The notes under the pieces were generated by a model. The model worked only from the letters and a program-made list of their open reading frames with translations, did no database searches and had not been told where the DNA came from. Made by a program: the position numbers and the translations under genes. 64,000 nucleotides of DNA from Pseudevernia furfuracea (Eukaryota > Ascomycota > Lecanoromycetes > Lecanorales > Parmeliaceae). The DNA is taken from contig JAIUPT010000015.1 of NCBI GenBank assembly GCA_022315425.1, positions 372,001 through 436,000 of the forward strand, written 5' to 3'. Each line of letters begins with the position of its first letter. Position 1 is the stretch's first letter. Positions 10,773-21,613 of the stretch are shown here, in pieces.

Positions 10773-12201
10773 CGTCTGCAGTTCTTGAAAGAAGGCGCAT
10801 TTGGGGAAGGACTTTCGGCTGAGGGTTTTGCCTTCCACGTTGTCCTTGCCAATGTGGAAGGTTCAGTCTGACCCAGTACCTTGAAAGCGGATACGGCAGC
10901 CTTGCAAAGAAAGCTCCGACTAAGAAACTTATGTGAAAATAATCCTGCAGCTTGAGCTGATCCCACGCCAGACACATACATATATGCAGGAGAGTGGAGA
11001 TTGGCGACCGAAAACAGCATCATCCGCATGGCAACCCAATTTCCGTGTTCCACGTACTAATGACGACAGCATCCACATACCGGCAACATCCACTGAGATT
11101 CATGTTTCAGAGATAAAAGATCTTGATGTACCGTCTTGACACAATCTCATTGGCCGGGTGTGTCAACCCGCCGCAATGGCTGAGAGATACTGCAGATGAT
11201 CGTCTCCCTGCAGGACGATCAGACTTGGCAATGAGACCTCGGCCCGATCAATCTGCACATCCAGCGCTTAGAGGCACCTTTCGGTGACAAAAGTCTGCAC
11301 ACTCAGAAGTTGCAGGCTTTACTCAGCCCTGCTATGATGAGAATGCTCCATGTCTGAAATACTTCATTATCATAATAAACGGCTATAAACGTTATCCATC
11401 TGCTTTTGATAGTATCAAACTTCGAATTGTTGTAAACATTCGAGCACAAGGGGATTATGAATTGCATCAAGTACGTTTTGTTGGGGTAGAATATGTGGGG
11501 GGATTAATAAGTCCCGCCAACTCTAATAAGTATGCGGCTGAGTATGCGGACTTCTGTCACCGAGAATTTTTCTCGGTATCAGCCTCAGCTGTGCCGCGAA
11601 CGCGTCTGGCAATATCTTCTTTGCCTTGGAAGGCTGCAGATACTTCTGTCATCCCTAGCGGTGGACAGAAGTACCGCGCTCGGACACACCAAGTAATCCT
11701 TCCACTCTATTGACGATTGCTATAAAAGGAAACAGTTGCGATGGAGGAAAAGGCTCGCGGTTTTCTGATTGTCACGGAGCAAAGGATTCGTGAGAGGCTC
11801 TCTCATTGGAAAGTTGTAATAGATGTGTGAACTTTGAGTGCGCAGGCTTTTTTGTCACCCGCAAGCCATCGTACTGTCGATCAGTGGGGCAACCCAATGC
11901 TACAATCTGACCTTTTTCAGCCTTGATGTCCTTGCCATGACGTCTCAGCTCCGACTCTGCATCAAGGGGATTCGCGACTTGAGCGATGATAGGCGGGCCC
12001 AGATATCGAGATTGCCTTATTTACCGGCTCACCTATCTGGATTATTTGCTTCGTCTTTCACAAGATATAGCATCAGTCTCTACTCTGTTCTTCTCGCCAG
12101 ATGCTCGACTGGGGAACTCCGTGCAGTATTTTCACTCTTATACAAGAAATCGATGAGACAAACGTAGCCTTCACGACAATCAACCCATCTTCGAGATCAC
12201 G
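10773..12201. other. Intergenic, small hairpins only
   Basis: Spacer of 1.4 kb. A perfect 8-bp hairpin ACCGAGAA-TTT-TTCTCGGT lies at about 11559-11577, and ACTTCTGTC on its left is mirrored by GGACAGAAGT near 11664. No conserved ORF was found; the short ORFs are low-information. Confidence 0.5.
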
Positions 12202-13089
12202 ATGCACTCCAAACTCCCATACTTAGCGCCACTCGTCCTTCTTCTCTCCTCCAGGTCACACGCCCAAGATTTATCCAGTCTCCCCTCCTGCGCAGTACGT
12301 CATTCAGCACTCACTCTACATTCCCACTCCCCCCCTGGACCTCCCCACAGCCCCCACCAACCCGTCCCACCACTCTCCCCAAGCCATCCTCACAAGAAGA
12401 AGACCAAGCTAATACCATGCTTCGCTCTTCCCCAGCAAAGTCCCGCCCTATCCGCTATCGGCTCGACAGGCTGCCAAGCCAACGACTTCGCATGCCTCTG
12501 CAAAGACAACTCCTTCATCAACGCAGCCCTAGCCGGAGCAGAGGGACAATGCTCACAGGCTGATTTGCAAAGTGTGTATTCTCCACCCCCACTCACACCC
12601 ATCCTTCTCCAGCCCCCGCCTCCGAGGTCCCAGAAACAACCGTACAGAACGCGATGATCGGCTACCGAAGCAAGGTAGCACGAGGGCTTTTCAGAAGCAA
12701 CGGATTGACTGACAAGGAAAACAACTTCACCAGAAGTCTTGGCCTTCGCGCAACAGCTCTGCGGCAGCGTGGGCGTGAGCCTCAGCGTTAGTGCCAGCGG
12801 CGTAGGAGGGAGTAGTCGTGTTCCCTCTCCAATCACCAGCCCACGTACACCTACGCCAATGCCCTCGCCTGTGGTTACCAGCACACAGGTATCGCCATCT
12901 ACGTCCCCTCCGAGCTCGGCTGTCGCAGCGGCTGCGACGGCAACGAGCCAGGCGAGCGAGACTGCAACGAGCAAAGCCGGAGGGACTGCGACTTCTGGTG
13001 CCAGTGGTTGGGATGCGAGATTCGGTTTGCGAGGCATGATGTGGGGCGGAGTGGTTGTAGGATGGTGGTTGTTTGGGGTTGGAGCGTGA
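12202..13089 (+). CDS. CFEM-domain, GPI-anchored cell-surface protein
   Basis: A spliced gene beginning with a signal peptide (MHSKLPYLAPLVLLLSSRSHA). The CFEM domain follows: LPSCA, GCQANDFACLC, EGQCSQADLQ and FAQQLCG. After it come a long Ser/Thr/Pro/Ala linker and a hydrophobic C-terminus (VVVGWWLFGV) preceded by small residues, as for GPI attachment. CFEM proteins sit on the plasma membrane or wall and serve in haem/iron capture or host interaction (family knowledge). Introns: 12295-12437, 12572-12612, and a third ending at CAG before 12734. The third junction keeps frame only with a GC donor (GCAAGG at about 12670) rather than the nearby GTAGCA. Only six cysteines are visible where eight are usual: the second CFEM cysteine is replaced (CAQSPALSAI), as is the one before the CSQAD motif. 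Confidence 0.8.
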
Positions 13090-14634
13090 GGGGAAGGAAG
13101 GAGGCGGGTTTGGTTCGTTTTGTAGTTGGAGCCGGAACGCGAAGGGCAATTTCTGCCTACTGAATATGACTCTCATAGACCCGCAGATTAGGCTGACAGG
13201 TTGAAATGATTCTCGACGTCTAGACTGTGTCCGGATTTTTTGAGAATCTCGGACTGGCTTCAGTCACCCTTGGCTAATGCGCTTTGACACGAAGTCAGGA
13301 CCTTTTCAGGCTGCAAGGAGCGAATCGTTTGAGATGGATCGAAGGCAGAACATGAATGGCGGATTGAATAGCGGATTCTCTTTCAAGTCAATTGGCAGAC
13401 GACTACCTAGAATTTCAGGGGGGCGAGAGGCACTTTCTTCGATGCCGATATGCAAGGAAATGGATCCGACTACGCCAACCGCGAAGGGTATCTATGTGAG
13501 AGATTTCCTTAATCGTTAGTTTAAGGCAATGCTGAAGAAAAGGCATCGGACTACTCTAGTTCAGAACATGTAAGGTTTCTCCTCCGGTGTTTGAGGCAAG
13601 TCCTGGGGGGAACCCTCGGCTGCTCCCATGAATATTCGATAGGGTAAATTTGGTCTAGTACGTCGCGGCAATATTCGTTGCAATTTATAGAATTGGTTCA
13701 CCAAGGAATGCTGCTGTCTTCTCCGTGGACTCACTCCATCGTGGCAATGTGGAGGGCTGAAACGCGTTAATGTCGTTCGCAAATTTTCATTTAGGTATGC
13801 TGTTAGCGGTGTAGAAGATGGACTGCCTGAACTTATCACGGCCTTGGTTCCATCCTTGTATTCTACTCTGCCACCATCTTCTAACTACACAATACTAAGC
13901 TTTTAAGCATGCAGTTCTTCTTACTCAAAGTGGGAATGGCCCAATTGCGGGATCTCTGGGATTTTGTGTTGGAAGTGCGACGGCGTTGTTGACCAACGAA
14001 AGCTTGTTCCGACAGCAGGTGTATGCAGCTGGCCTTCCTACAGCTGGAAATATTAAACAAACCCTTAACATTCTGCTGCCATGCTGTTGTAGTACCTCAT
14101 CATCCATCTCTTATAGAGTGTAGATCCACGTGTAGCAGTAGGCCCCCCACGCTACGTCGTCTAGCCGGTTGCTGTAAGTATGGGTCTGCCCCCTCCTCGT
14201 GTAGCCTCGGTTCCAAAGAATACATCAGTCGTAGCATTCTCCTCTTGTTCAGCCACCTTAGGTAGCTGTAAGTGATGGATCGCGAGCATACATGTTATGT
14301 TTGGTAGGTGTTCAAACTCCGAAAACCTGAACCGGTTATCTATCAGCGCCGTGTCTGGTGAGCCGGAGCGCCCCGTGCAGAATCTAACCGGATTCGGGGG
14401 GTATACGCGCCTAGGAGGTGCCTTGCTGTTGTTACGCCCCCCCCCCGCGCGATCGCCTTCAGGGTGAAAATTATTTGCGTCAACACTATTAGTAAGAACT
14501 GCCTTTTAAGATAATGATAACCAAAACACTTCCATCGCGTCATCGTACCCTGACAGGAAGATTTGCCATAGGTCATCCAGATACACCCCTGACGCTGAGC
14601 ATTTTAGGTTATGCGAGAGACATTCGGATTGCAA
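13090..14634. other. Intergenic, nothing recognised
   Basis: Spacer of 1.5 kb with short frames on both strands that show no motif, no signal peptide and no consistent splicing. A C-run followed by GCGCG lies at about 14439-14452. It probably holds the 3' end of the CFEM gene and the promoter of the next gene. Confidence 0.45.
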
Positions 14635-15626
14635 ATGTTTCCCACCAGAAACGACATCCCAAGGAATCCAGTCCGGCGGCAAGTATGGATTGTGACAACA
14701 CCTGTCAAAGCCATCGGGCCGATGCGGAAGTGGATCTTGAGATTGATTATGCGCACCACCGGGTCACAGTTGACGTGGGCGATGCATTGGGCCATCGAAA
14801 TAGAGGGCACATATTTTGAGCTGCAACGGGTGCCGGAGGGCCCAAAGCCGACACTGTCGGTATCGCGCTGGACCAACGACAGGAAGAGGGGCATTGTGAC
14901 GGGTGCCTTTGCTGGCACGACTACGTTGAGTGATGATGAGATCATTGCCAAATGTGCACTTGCAACGGAGTGTTTTTAATATCAGACTCGCACTGACCAT
15001 TTGGCTCAGGCAATGCGCATTTCGATGAGACCGTTCCGGGCAAATGGTACAATGTCTATGACAATAGCTGTCAGACCTTTGTCGACATGGCGATGTTCGA
15101 CATATCTCAAGACCACAGGCCTGAAGATCGAGCTCGAGGGATTGCAATGATCATGACAAGGACCCTTGCGTTATCTACTTTGCCCCTCATGGCGATGTAT
15201 CTGAGAATGCGCGGTTGCCCTCCTCAAGTGACCTCCGAGTATACTCCGCAGATGTTCATGTTCTACTACTATCTGATTAGTCGGGGTTTCAGGGCTTATT
15301 ATGAGCCCCTTGAGAACCTGGTCGCCATGTACGAAAATACGACTCGACCACTGCTAGCCATCTTAGTGGCCTTGTACGAGCTGGTAATTTGGACACCGAT
15401 CTATATCCAGTATCCATGGCGCTCTTGTCCGATTATAAGACGTTCAAGCAAAGGAGAATGGGTAATCCACAACCCATTCACTCTCGACAAGAAGGAATCT
15501 GATACGCCGGACCTTGCATCGTCTCCGTCTTTCGCCACTGTCTGCTGGCTTGCCCGGATAGTTGGGAGCATCCTGGCGCTTGTGTCCTGGGTCTCCTTTA
15601 TCGCCGTTATTTGCCTTACACAATAG
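14635..15626 (+). CDS. Papain-like-fold (LRAT/NlpC-like) protein with C-terminal membrane segment, copy A
   Basis: Two exons, 14635-14953 and 15010-15626, joined in phase 1 (GTGCAC...CTCAG). The N-terminal ~135 residues carry MHWAIEIEGTYFELQR (candidate catalytic His 51) and, just after the intron, NVYDNSCQTFV (candidate nucleophile Cys 127). This is the circularly permuted papain arrangement of LRAT and NlpC/P60-like enzymes, where His precedes an N-C-x-x-F motif. Such proteins can be acyltransferases, thioesterases or peptidases, so the reaction is unknown. The rest (~190 residues) is specific to this gene and ends with a hydrophobic helix (IVGSILALVSWVSFIAVICL), so it is probably tail-anchored. 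The start is placed at the MFPTRND methionine because copy B begins equivalently (MAPTRPHD). Copy B is tail-to-tail with a gap of about 50 bp. Confidence 0.65.
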
Positions 15627-15678
15627 TATTTCTAGATAAGGTCCTCTGAATTGCGGAATGAGGATCATTGCTTGTTAT

Positions 15679-16731
15679 CTACAAGCCACTGTACCAACCA
15701 CCGAGGACTCTCCTTCTTAGGACACTGACGATGCGTTGAGCAATTATCAAGCCAGTCACGACCCACACGTACAGCTCACAGATAGCCCAAAGAAAAACAC
15801 CAACTGCCATAGTCAAAAGCTTCTCAAGCGCAGGGATGCGCTGCACTTCACTCTCAACTTCTTCCTCACTTCTCGTCCTGATCTCCCACGTTCCCTCGGT
15901 ATTCTCACAAGCTACGGGATTCCTTAACATGAACCTGCAAATCTCAGGGTAAAAGTCCCACACGAAATGCGAAAGCGAGGTAGCGTTGTTGCCTTTCGCA
16001 TATTCGACATCGAGGTTCAAGACGGGGCCCATGAAGAAATCAGGATAGATTCTCTGCTCGAAGCGATATCTCAACCTCTGCATAAGTTCATCGAGCACTG
16101 GTTCCGGGCATCCGTCGGCTCCGTGACGACGCCGAAGCGCTGGCTCTAAAGTAACCATGATCCCGTTTGTTGTATTCCACGCGGTGATCGGAACAAAGGG
16201 GGTAAAGGGGTCTTGATATGTTGGCGAAATAAGGCATATACTGCGAGCCGTGTACAAGACGAATGACTGGCAATTTAGTACATACCAGTCGTAAGGGCGG
16301 TTGTATTTCGTGAAGAATGAGGTTGCTAGATGGGACTAGTATGAGCAGATGACTCGCCTATGGTAACAAGATACTATCTCGAAGTTGCGACTGGACATTT
16401 AATGGAAACTCTTACCAGCATCTGAAATTTAATCGTTCCGCAATTGGGAAATCCCGACCCGTCGAGTTCGTCGAATGCTGGCGACTCCCTCTGCTGACCA
16501 GACCGAGACTTTGAGTACAGGAATCAGGCTTCGTGATGTTCGCTGGAGTTCAAAGTATTGGTCACCAACAAGTAGGGCCCAGTGCATAGACCAATCGAGC
16601 TCCAAATCCGCTCTTCTTGCCATCCAAGACACAGCACTGCGTCGAGGCAGAGCAGAATTCTTTATTGGTACGGTGACGATCCATACATCGCGAGTCTGAT
16701 CTGGTTGATCGTGAGGTCTCGTTGGCGCCAT
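15679..16731 (-). pseudogene. Papain-like-fold protein, copy B, with in-frame TAA
   Basis: A minus-strand paralogue of the gene at 14635-15626. Exon 1 runs 16731-16416 and exon 2 from 16325 to 15679, with a phase-1 intron (GTAAGA...TCTAG) at the same place as in copy A. It shares the VWIVT.P.K start, the SMHWALLVGDQYFELQR block (His 50) and YVLNCQSFV (Cys 124). Codon 101 is TAA where copy A has GAG (LRND-stop-I against LSDD-E-I), so the product would end before the cysteine. No phase-1 donor upstream can splice the stop out, while the GTAAGA donor just after it is good. The C-terminal part differs from copy A but also has a hydrophobic helix (LLTMAVGVFLWAICELYVWVVTG, cited only as positions near residues 275-300). 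It may be a recent pseudogene or a strain-specific null. Confidence 0.65.
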
Positions 16732-17049
16732 TGACATATATACGATAGCCGACAACAATGAATCTTGATCTGTGTTCCATTTGATAGATTTCTTTGGTCA
16801 AGTACCCCGGTGCTCGGAGCTTACCGAAAGGCCAGTGTGGCTATGTCAGCCGGCTTTTTGGTTATGATCGTGTGGCTGCCTCGCTGCGTAATCTTTTGGC
16901 TTGGCGTTGGCGCAGCATGGATCTGCCACTGCCTTGTTTCCGAGCAATCTCGATGTCCTTTGCCTCTCTTTTCCAAGAGAGAATTCTAAAACACATAGAC
17001 GAGCCAACTCAGAAACCGAAAATTCAAAATTTGCTTCAATAAAATCAAA
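16732..17049. promoter_or_regulatory. Shared divergent promoter region
   Basis: 318 bp between papain-like copy B (minus) and the membrane protein at 17050 (plus). No coding frame is supported. Divergent arrangement with such a short gap suggests shared control; I see no specific operator. Confidence 0.35.
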
Positions 17050-17825
17050 ATGTTGTCTTTCATAGAGTCATGCGTAATCCGGCCAGTCACTGCCATTGTG
17101 ACAACTATTTTCGTACCATGGCCTTCTATGATCAAGCCTATGAGATCCCTACTTAATGCTAGTGATGCAGAAAAAGACGGGCTTACAGCAAGGTGGCTTG
17201 ACGCAAAACTGGACGAGTTACGATTTGTCGGCATTACTGTCTGTGACCTGCGGTCGTGATTATGCTGCACGTGCAACAGTTTGACTGATTGCCTCAACAG
17301 GGAGCACTGATAGGAGCCACAGTTACTGGCGCCTTCGCCTGGGATCATGTCTCCGACAGTGTGCCAGTTGTGCGGGGGTTGTGGTACAGCAGCCTCCTAC
17401 TGGCCCTGACATCTGTCTCTGTGGCCACCCAACAAGCGGTAACCTTGCGCCGACTCAGCAGTCATAGAGAAGGGTTTTTCTACCTACGAAGGCTCCTCGG
17501 TCGTCAAAAGAACCAACCCAATGGTGTTTTCGAACCTCGATTGGCTCAACTGTACGTTTGGCAAACACCAATCATGCTGCTTAATTTTTCCATCATCCTT
17601 GCAGTAGTCGGTCTGGCGGTTTTGGTGGTGGATAAAGCAATTAAAAGCGGATGGTCGAATGCAGACGTGCAGGTAGGGTCTCGGAACATTGTAGTTGGGG
17701 AAGTACAAGAAGCTGACTGTCTCAAGATCCTGGCGATCTTCGTATCTGCAGGAATATTCGCTGCTTCGAACTATCTTTTCTCAACCATGCTCCTGTATAG
17801 CCGCACTTTGAAAGTACTTTCATGA
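17050..17825 (+). CDS. Multi-pass membrane protein of unknown function
   Basis: Two exons, 17050-17238 and 17301-17825, joined in phase 0 (GTCTGT...CAACAG). The protein is about 237 residues. It has a glycine/alanine-rich helix just after the junction (GALIGATVTGAFAW), then WYSSLLLALTSVSVATQQAV, the motif LYVWQTPIMLLN opening a third helix, and a fourth (LKILAIFVSAGIFAASNYLF). The pattern WYSSL...ATQQ...WQTPIM is familiar from uncharacterised fungal integral membrane proteins, but I know no function for it. It is divergent from copy B of the papain-like pair, so the three genes may form a small functional neighbourhood; that is inference from position only. Confidence 0.65.
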
Positions 17826-18912
17826 GTTTATGATATAACCGATACCCTACTATACGATTAGTGAGGATGGCGGGAGTTACGTACCTCTTACGACGGTATA
17901 GCGACGTTCAACCTACGCGAAGAATAGCCCGGCGGCTTCGTGGAGTGTGGACAGGCGGCCAGAAAAGTTCAATTGGCATTAGCATTGGACATGAGTTTGT
18001 GGAAGAATCGGTGAACAAAGGCAGCACTATACAAATGGTCTAGGCAACGTACAGGAACCAAGTACGATGGAAAGAGGCTCCAGAGCTGGAGGTACAAGTT
18101 ATAGAGACGGACAAGAGGACTCTAGGGCAGGAAAACCTAGACACGTAAAGCAGCATAGCCAAGTATTTGGGCAGAGCAATGTAGCTAGAGCTTAATGGTC
18201 AAGCTTTTGCTACGAAGTTGACAAATTCGAGTCGTGGAAAACCCGAATTGTGATATTCAAAGGCATGCAATTCTCTAAAACCCGATATATCCGGCGCAAC
18301 ATCAAAATGCCTATATTTCACCAAGATTGTATGACACTATGGCATTAAGAGGGTTATTCTTTATTATGATAAGGCTTCTGTATCAGAGAAGCAATGCTAT
18401 AGTTTTTTGAGCCCTATCACCTTGTGCGGTGGTAAGTTACACTCTACCCCGGATCGTGCCCTCGGGGTGCGCTATCCGGGTGGTCTCGGGGTAATCTCGG
18501 GGTAGAGATTGCATTTCCAGGTAGATACGGTTAACCCTACTTTCGGAAGACTCCCCAACTTTGCGTGCCGAGTGCCAACCTCCGTAGTCCACTACACCAT
18601 TCCTCACATCTTTGACTACGATCTAGCCATTTTGCATTCACCTTTCTAAACTGTACCATGGCTGAGCCTGACTTTGCTGATACTGTCGAACCTTGTCCCA
18701 AGTGCGTCAATCCCCAAGAGGAATCTGGGTCTTTGCCAGTTGGTTCACCTACAGGACTCACAGAGCCAGAATTCAGAAAAAAAAAACGGGGGCTGGCACA
18801 CACTTTCATCGGCACTAGTAGGGAAAGAACTGAATATGAAGATTTCATTCGGACGAACTGACTGACATCATCGCAGCCCGATGTACGAAAGCAGAGAAAT
18901 TCCGCTCGCCCC
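17826..18912. other. Intergenic with a nested G/C hairpin
   Basis: About 1.1 kb. Near 18442-18507 CTCTACCCC pairs with GGGGTAGAG, and between them GGAT...ATCC and CCC...GGG can pair, giving a nested hairpin. CTCGGGGTA occurs twice within it. The remainder shows no gene. Confidence 0.45.
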
Positions 18913-20022
18913 TTAATCCCAAAACCGCCAGAACCGCGACTTCTTTCCCCCGTGTTGCTTCCCCCCTCGCACATCCTTGCTCGCCCCATCGGCCCCGCGG
19001 ACACGTTCGCCCCTCGTCTCGCCAAAGTGGTACTTGACGAAAAGCTCGACCGGAGCGCCGGCCTTTGGCCCCACCCCCCGAGGGTTTTCGGCGTTCCTCG
19101 ACCGATCGTGCAGGAACCATATCTCCGGCGGTGGGTTGCTGGCGCCGAACATCGAGCCCTTTCTGGTGCGGAGTTTCCCCCCGTGTAGATAGGGGCCTTC
19201 CTCGTGGCGGATTGTGATCGGACAATCGCGGCGGGTGCAGCGCGATGTGCCCGCTGGGAAGGGGAATACGGGGACGGGCACTTCGAAGGCATCGGAGGTT
19301 GAGCTGGCGGGCGGAGTGGCATGGTTTTCGGCTCGGGGGAGGGTTGTTGCAGCGACTACCGCGGCGGGTGGTATTGAGATTGCAAGTGCAGCTGGTCCGG
19401 TTGATCTGTTGACATGAGCCGAGGACTTGCTGGGCTTGTCGCTGATGTCATCATTTTCGGATATTGAAGGGCCCCAACTTTGGTCTCTGGGAGATTCAGT
19501 AGAGAAAGAACCCTTGTTGATGGCGACACCGGTTCCAGGTATTGTATCCAGCGCCATTAGTGTTTCAACCAGTGTCACAGCGCTTGCACTTCTCGATTTC
19601 GATGGATTCGAAGTCCATGCAACAACATCTGAATGGGGGTTGAAGACGGCTGAAGTTCGACTAGGCACTCCCTGTTTTTGGTCTCCTGAGGTTTCCGAGG
19701 AAAGTTGGGCTTGATCGCCTGCAGCGGTCAAGGCACATTCGCTGGGACTACGAGCTGCCGCAGCTGGAGAGCCTCGTCTCGAGAGGCTTGTCGAAGTGAT
19801 GCTTTGCTGGTCGTTGACCTCATCTGGGGCAGCCGAATCATCCCAAGCACTCTCCGACGCGATAATTTCATGCTCTAGAGGCACATGGGGAAATGCTTCT
19901 GACGTACTGGATGACTGGTCCTCCTTGTGTAGAGGGCTGAGTGGTATGCTTTGGAAAGAGTCGGAGGTCCCTAAGGGTGGGCGGACATCACCCATCCAAG
20001 CCTGGCCTTGTGAAGCAGCCAT
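18913..20022 (-). CDS. Disordered fungal protein with a conserved-looking C-terminal block
   Basis: A single-exon minus-strand frame of about 369 residues, starting at MAASQGQAWMGDVRPP (ATG at 20022). The frame stays open upstream but has no ATG there. The first ~250 residues are Ser/Pro/Ala-rich and probably disordered. The last ~110 are different: CTRRDCPITIRHEEG, then YLHGGKLRTRKGS, PPPEIWFLHDRSRN and a lysine/glycine-rich end. The two-cysteine C-x4-C unit with a nearby His could be a small metal site, but there are too few ligands to call a zinc finger. I do not recognise the family. The lysine/arginine-rich tail could act in nuclear targeting (inference). The upstream spacer has several short repeats. 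Confidence 0.5.
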   Translation of the reverse strand: MAASQGQAWMGDVRPPLGTSDSFQSIPLSPLHKEDQSSSTSEAFPHVPLEHEIIASESAWDDSAAPDEVNDQQSITSTSLSRRGSPAAAARSPSECALTAAGDQAQLSSETSGDQKQGVPSRTSAVFNPHSDVVAWTSNPSKSRSASAVTLVETLMALDTIPGTGVAINKGSFSTESPRDQSWGPSISENDDISDKPSKSSAHVNRSTGPAALAISIPPAAVVAATTLPRAENHATPPASSTSDAFEVPVPVFPFPAGTSRCTRRDCPITIRHEEGPYLHGGKLRTRKGSMFGASNPPPEIWFLHDRSRNAENPRGVGPKAGAPVELFVKYHFGETRGERVRGADGASKDVRGGKQHGGKKSRFWRFWD

Positions 20023-20321
20023 GTTGGCTGATTTATCCGAGTGTACAGATGCAAGGCTTTGAGATAGAGGTTCGTAAATATTCGGGGGGGGGGGAGGACT
20101 GCTGAGAACCAGATTGGAAAAACCGTAAGCCGTACTGATAACTCCCCTGAGACAAGAAGAAAAGTCGGACAAGTCTGAGACTTCATTGTTCCGCTGTCTG
20201 TTGCAACAATATCATTGTACATTCCTTTTGTACTGCATCTCTTTGTGCCCTTTGTAGTACCCCGATTGACAGTGAAGACGTTTCAATGTTCGAGTTTTCG
20301 CCGAGTCGTGGAGCAATGGCC

Positions 20322-20377
20322 AGTGAGTCCCTGATAGTGAGTTTCTAGCAGTGAGTCCCTGATAGTAAGTCCCTAGC
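20322..20377. repeat. 14-bp tandem repeat, four units
   Basis: AGTGAGTCCCTGAT and AGTGAGTTTCTAGC alternate, giving four 14-mers of consensus AGTGAGTYYCTRRY. It lies about 300 bp upstream of the start of the disordered-protein gene (minus strand). Confidence 0.85.
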
Positions 20378-20706
20378 AGTGACGCTCGCCGAAGGAGACA
20401 ATTGAAGAGATGTACATCTCCCGGCCTCCCCTCAAGTACCCCACCAACCTTCTTCCCATTCATTCGTTCACTTCTCAGCAGCTCCCATTCATCCAGCCCG
20501 AAACGAAGCACGCGAGCCCGCACCATGAGATATAACATTGGCGCCATCCACCCTTCCCTTCCTCACTCACTCACTCCAACACAGCATACCACCCCCGCAA
20601 GTCAACAAACACTTCCTCATCCCCACAAACAAACAACCACATACACATCCCCACCGCAGCGCGCGATGCAAAACGTATGGAAATAGCAACCCAATTCACA
20701 TACAAC

Positions 20707-21168
20707 AACACACACCCACACCCACACCCACACCCACAGCCAGCCCATCGCACACATACATACCCAAGCAAGCACATAGCCACAAAAACACAAAAAACGC
20801 GCAAAAACACAGCGGGGGGTGCGAAGGGTTAACGCTTGAGTAGATTGGCAGATGAGAGAGAGATCCTGGGTCATAAAAAATTAGAATTAATCTCATCTGA
20901 GAGAGTTGTGGACGGGCTTGAAAGATGGACAGACAGGCGTGGAGATATATCCATATCCATATCCATATCCAGGGGCCAGTTTCAATGCCTGGACCAGCTA
21001 AGCAGTCATCGTGGTCTCGCTGTTCATCTGGCATGCACGAGAGCGGTTGAGAAGGGAAAGTGACGGTGAGGGTGAGGGTGCGGTAGCTAGACTCAGGGAG
21101 ACGACGTTGGTGAATGGAAAGGTATGGAATGGTAAGGTATGGTATGGTATGGTATGGTATGGTATGGT
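20707..21168. repeat. Cluster of three microsatellites (ACACCC, ATATCC, GGTAT)
   Basis: Three unrelated short arrays lie within 460 bp: hexamer ACACCC (about 5 units), hexamer ATATCC (about 4 units) and pentamer GGTAT (about 8 units, some interrupted). All are outside genes. Confidence 0.85.
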
Positions 21169-21613
21169 GGAGGCTAACGGACGAAACTGTTCCTATCGGA
21201 CAGATTGGCCAGAGGGGTGGTATGTATGGTATCATGAAGGGATGAATGAATATGTGTATGTATGATAGTTTAAGAAAGGAAGGTTTTGTAAAAAAAAAAA
21301 AAGGGATAGATGTGTGGATGGATGGGTGATAATTTGCTGCGTCTTCTCTTGAAAAATTCAATTTGATAGCACGACTCGTCGGATATGCACACTAGAAAAA
21401 CTTCAACCCGGTCTTACACCTGATTGTCTCAAGTCATCGTTCTATCCGCTTGTTAAAAAGGTTTCCCCAAAAGTTGTCCAGGTCATGCAAAGTCCGGAGT
21501 ATATCAATGTAACGCCTATGCAAAGGTATCATGCCGGTGTACCTGCACACAAAAGACAAGTCCGATCTGCTGATGACACACTGAAAGGAAGCCCAACGCA
21601 TTCTATCCGCTCC

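Larger units (their letters stand above)
20023..21613. other. Intergenic region rich in simple repeats
   Basis: 1.6 kb holding a 14-bp unit repeated four times (20322-20377), an ACACCC array (about 20707-20739), an ATATCC array (about 20947-20970), a GGTAT array (about 21120-21168) and an A-run at 21289-21302. The ORFs across it are repeat translations. No gene is supported. Confidence 0.6.

Noticed and set aside
20571..21361. Minus-strand ORFs with Gly/Cys/Val or Ile/Trp runs
   Set aside because: They are translations of the ACACCC, ATATCC and GGTAT microsatellites.
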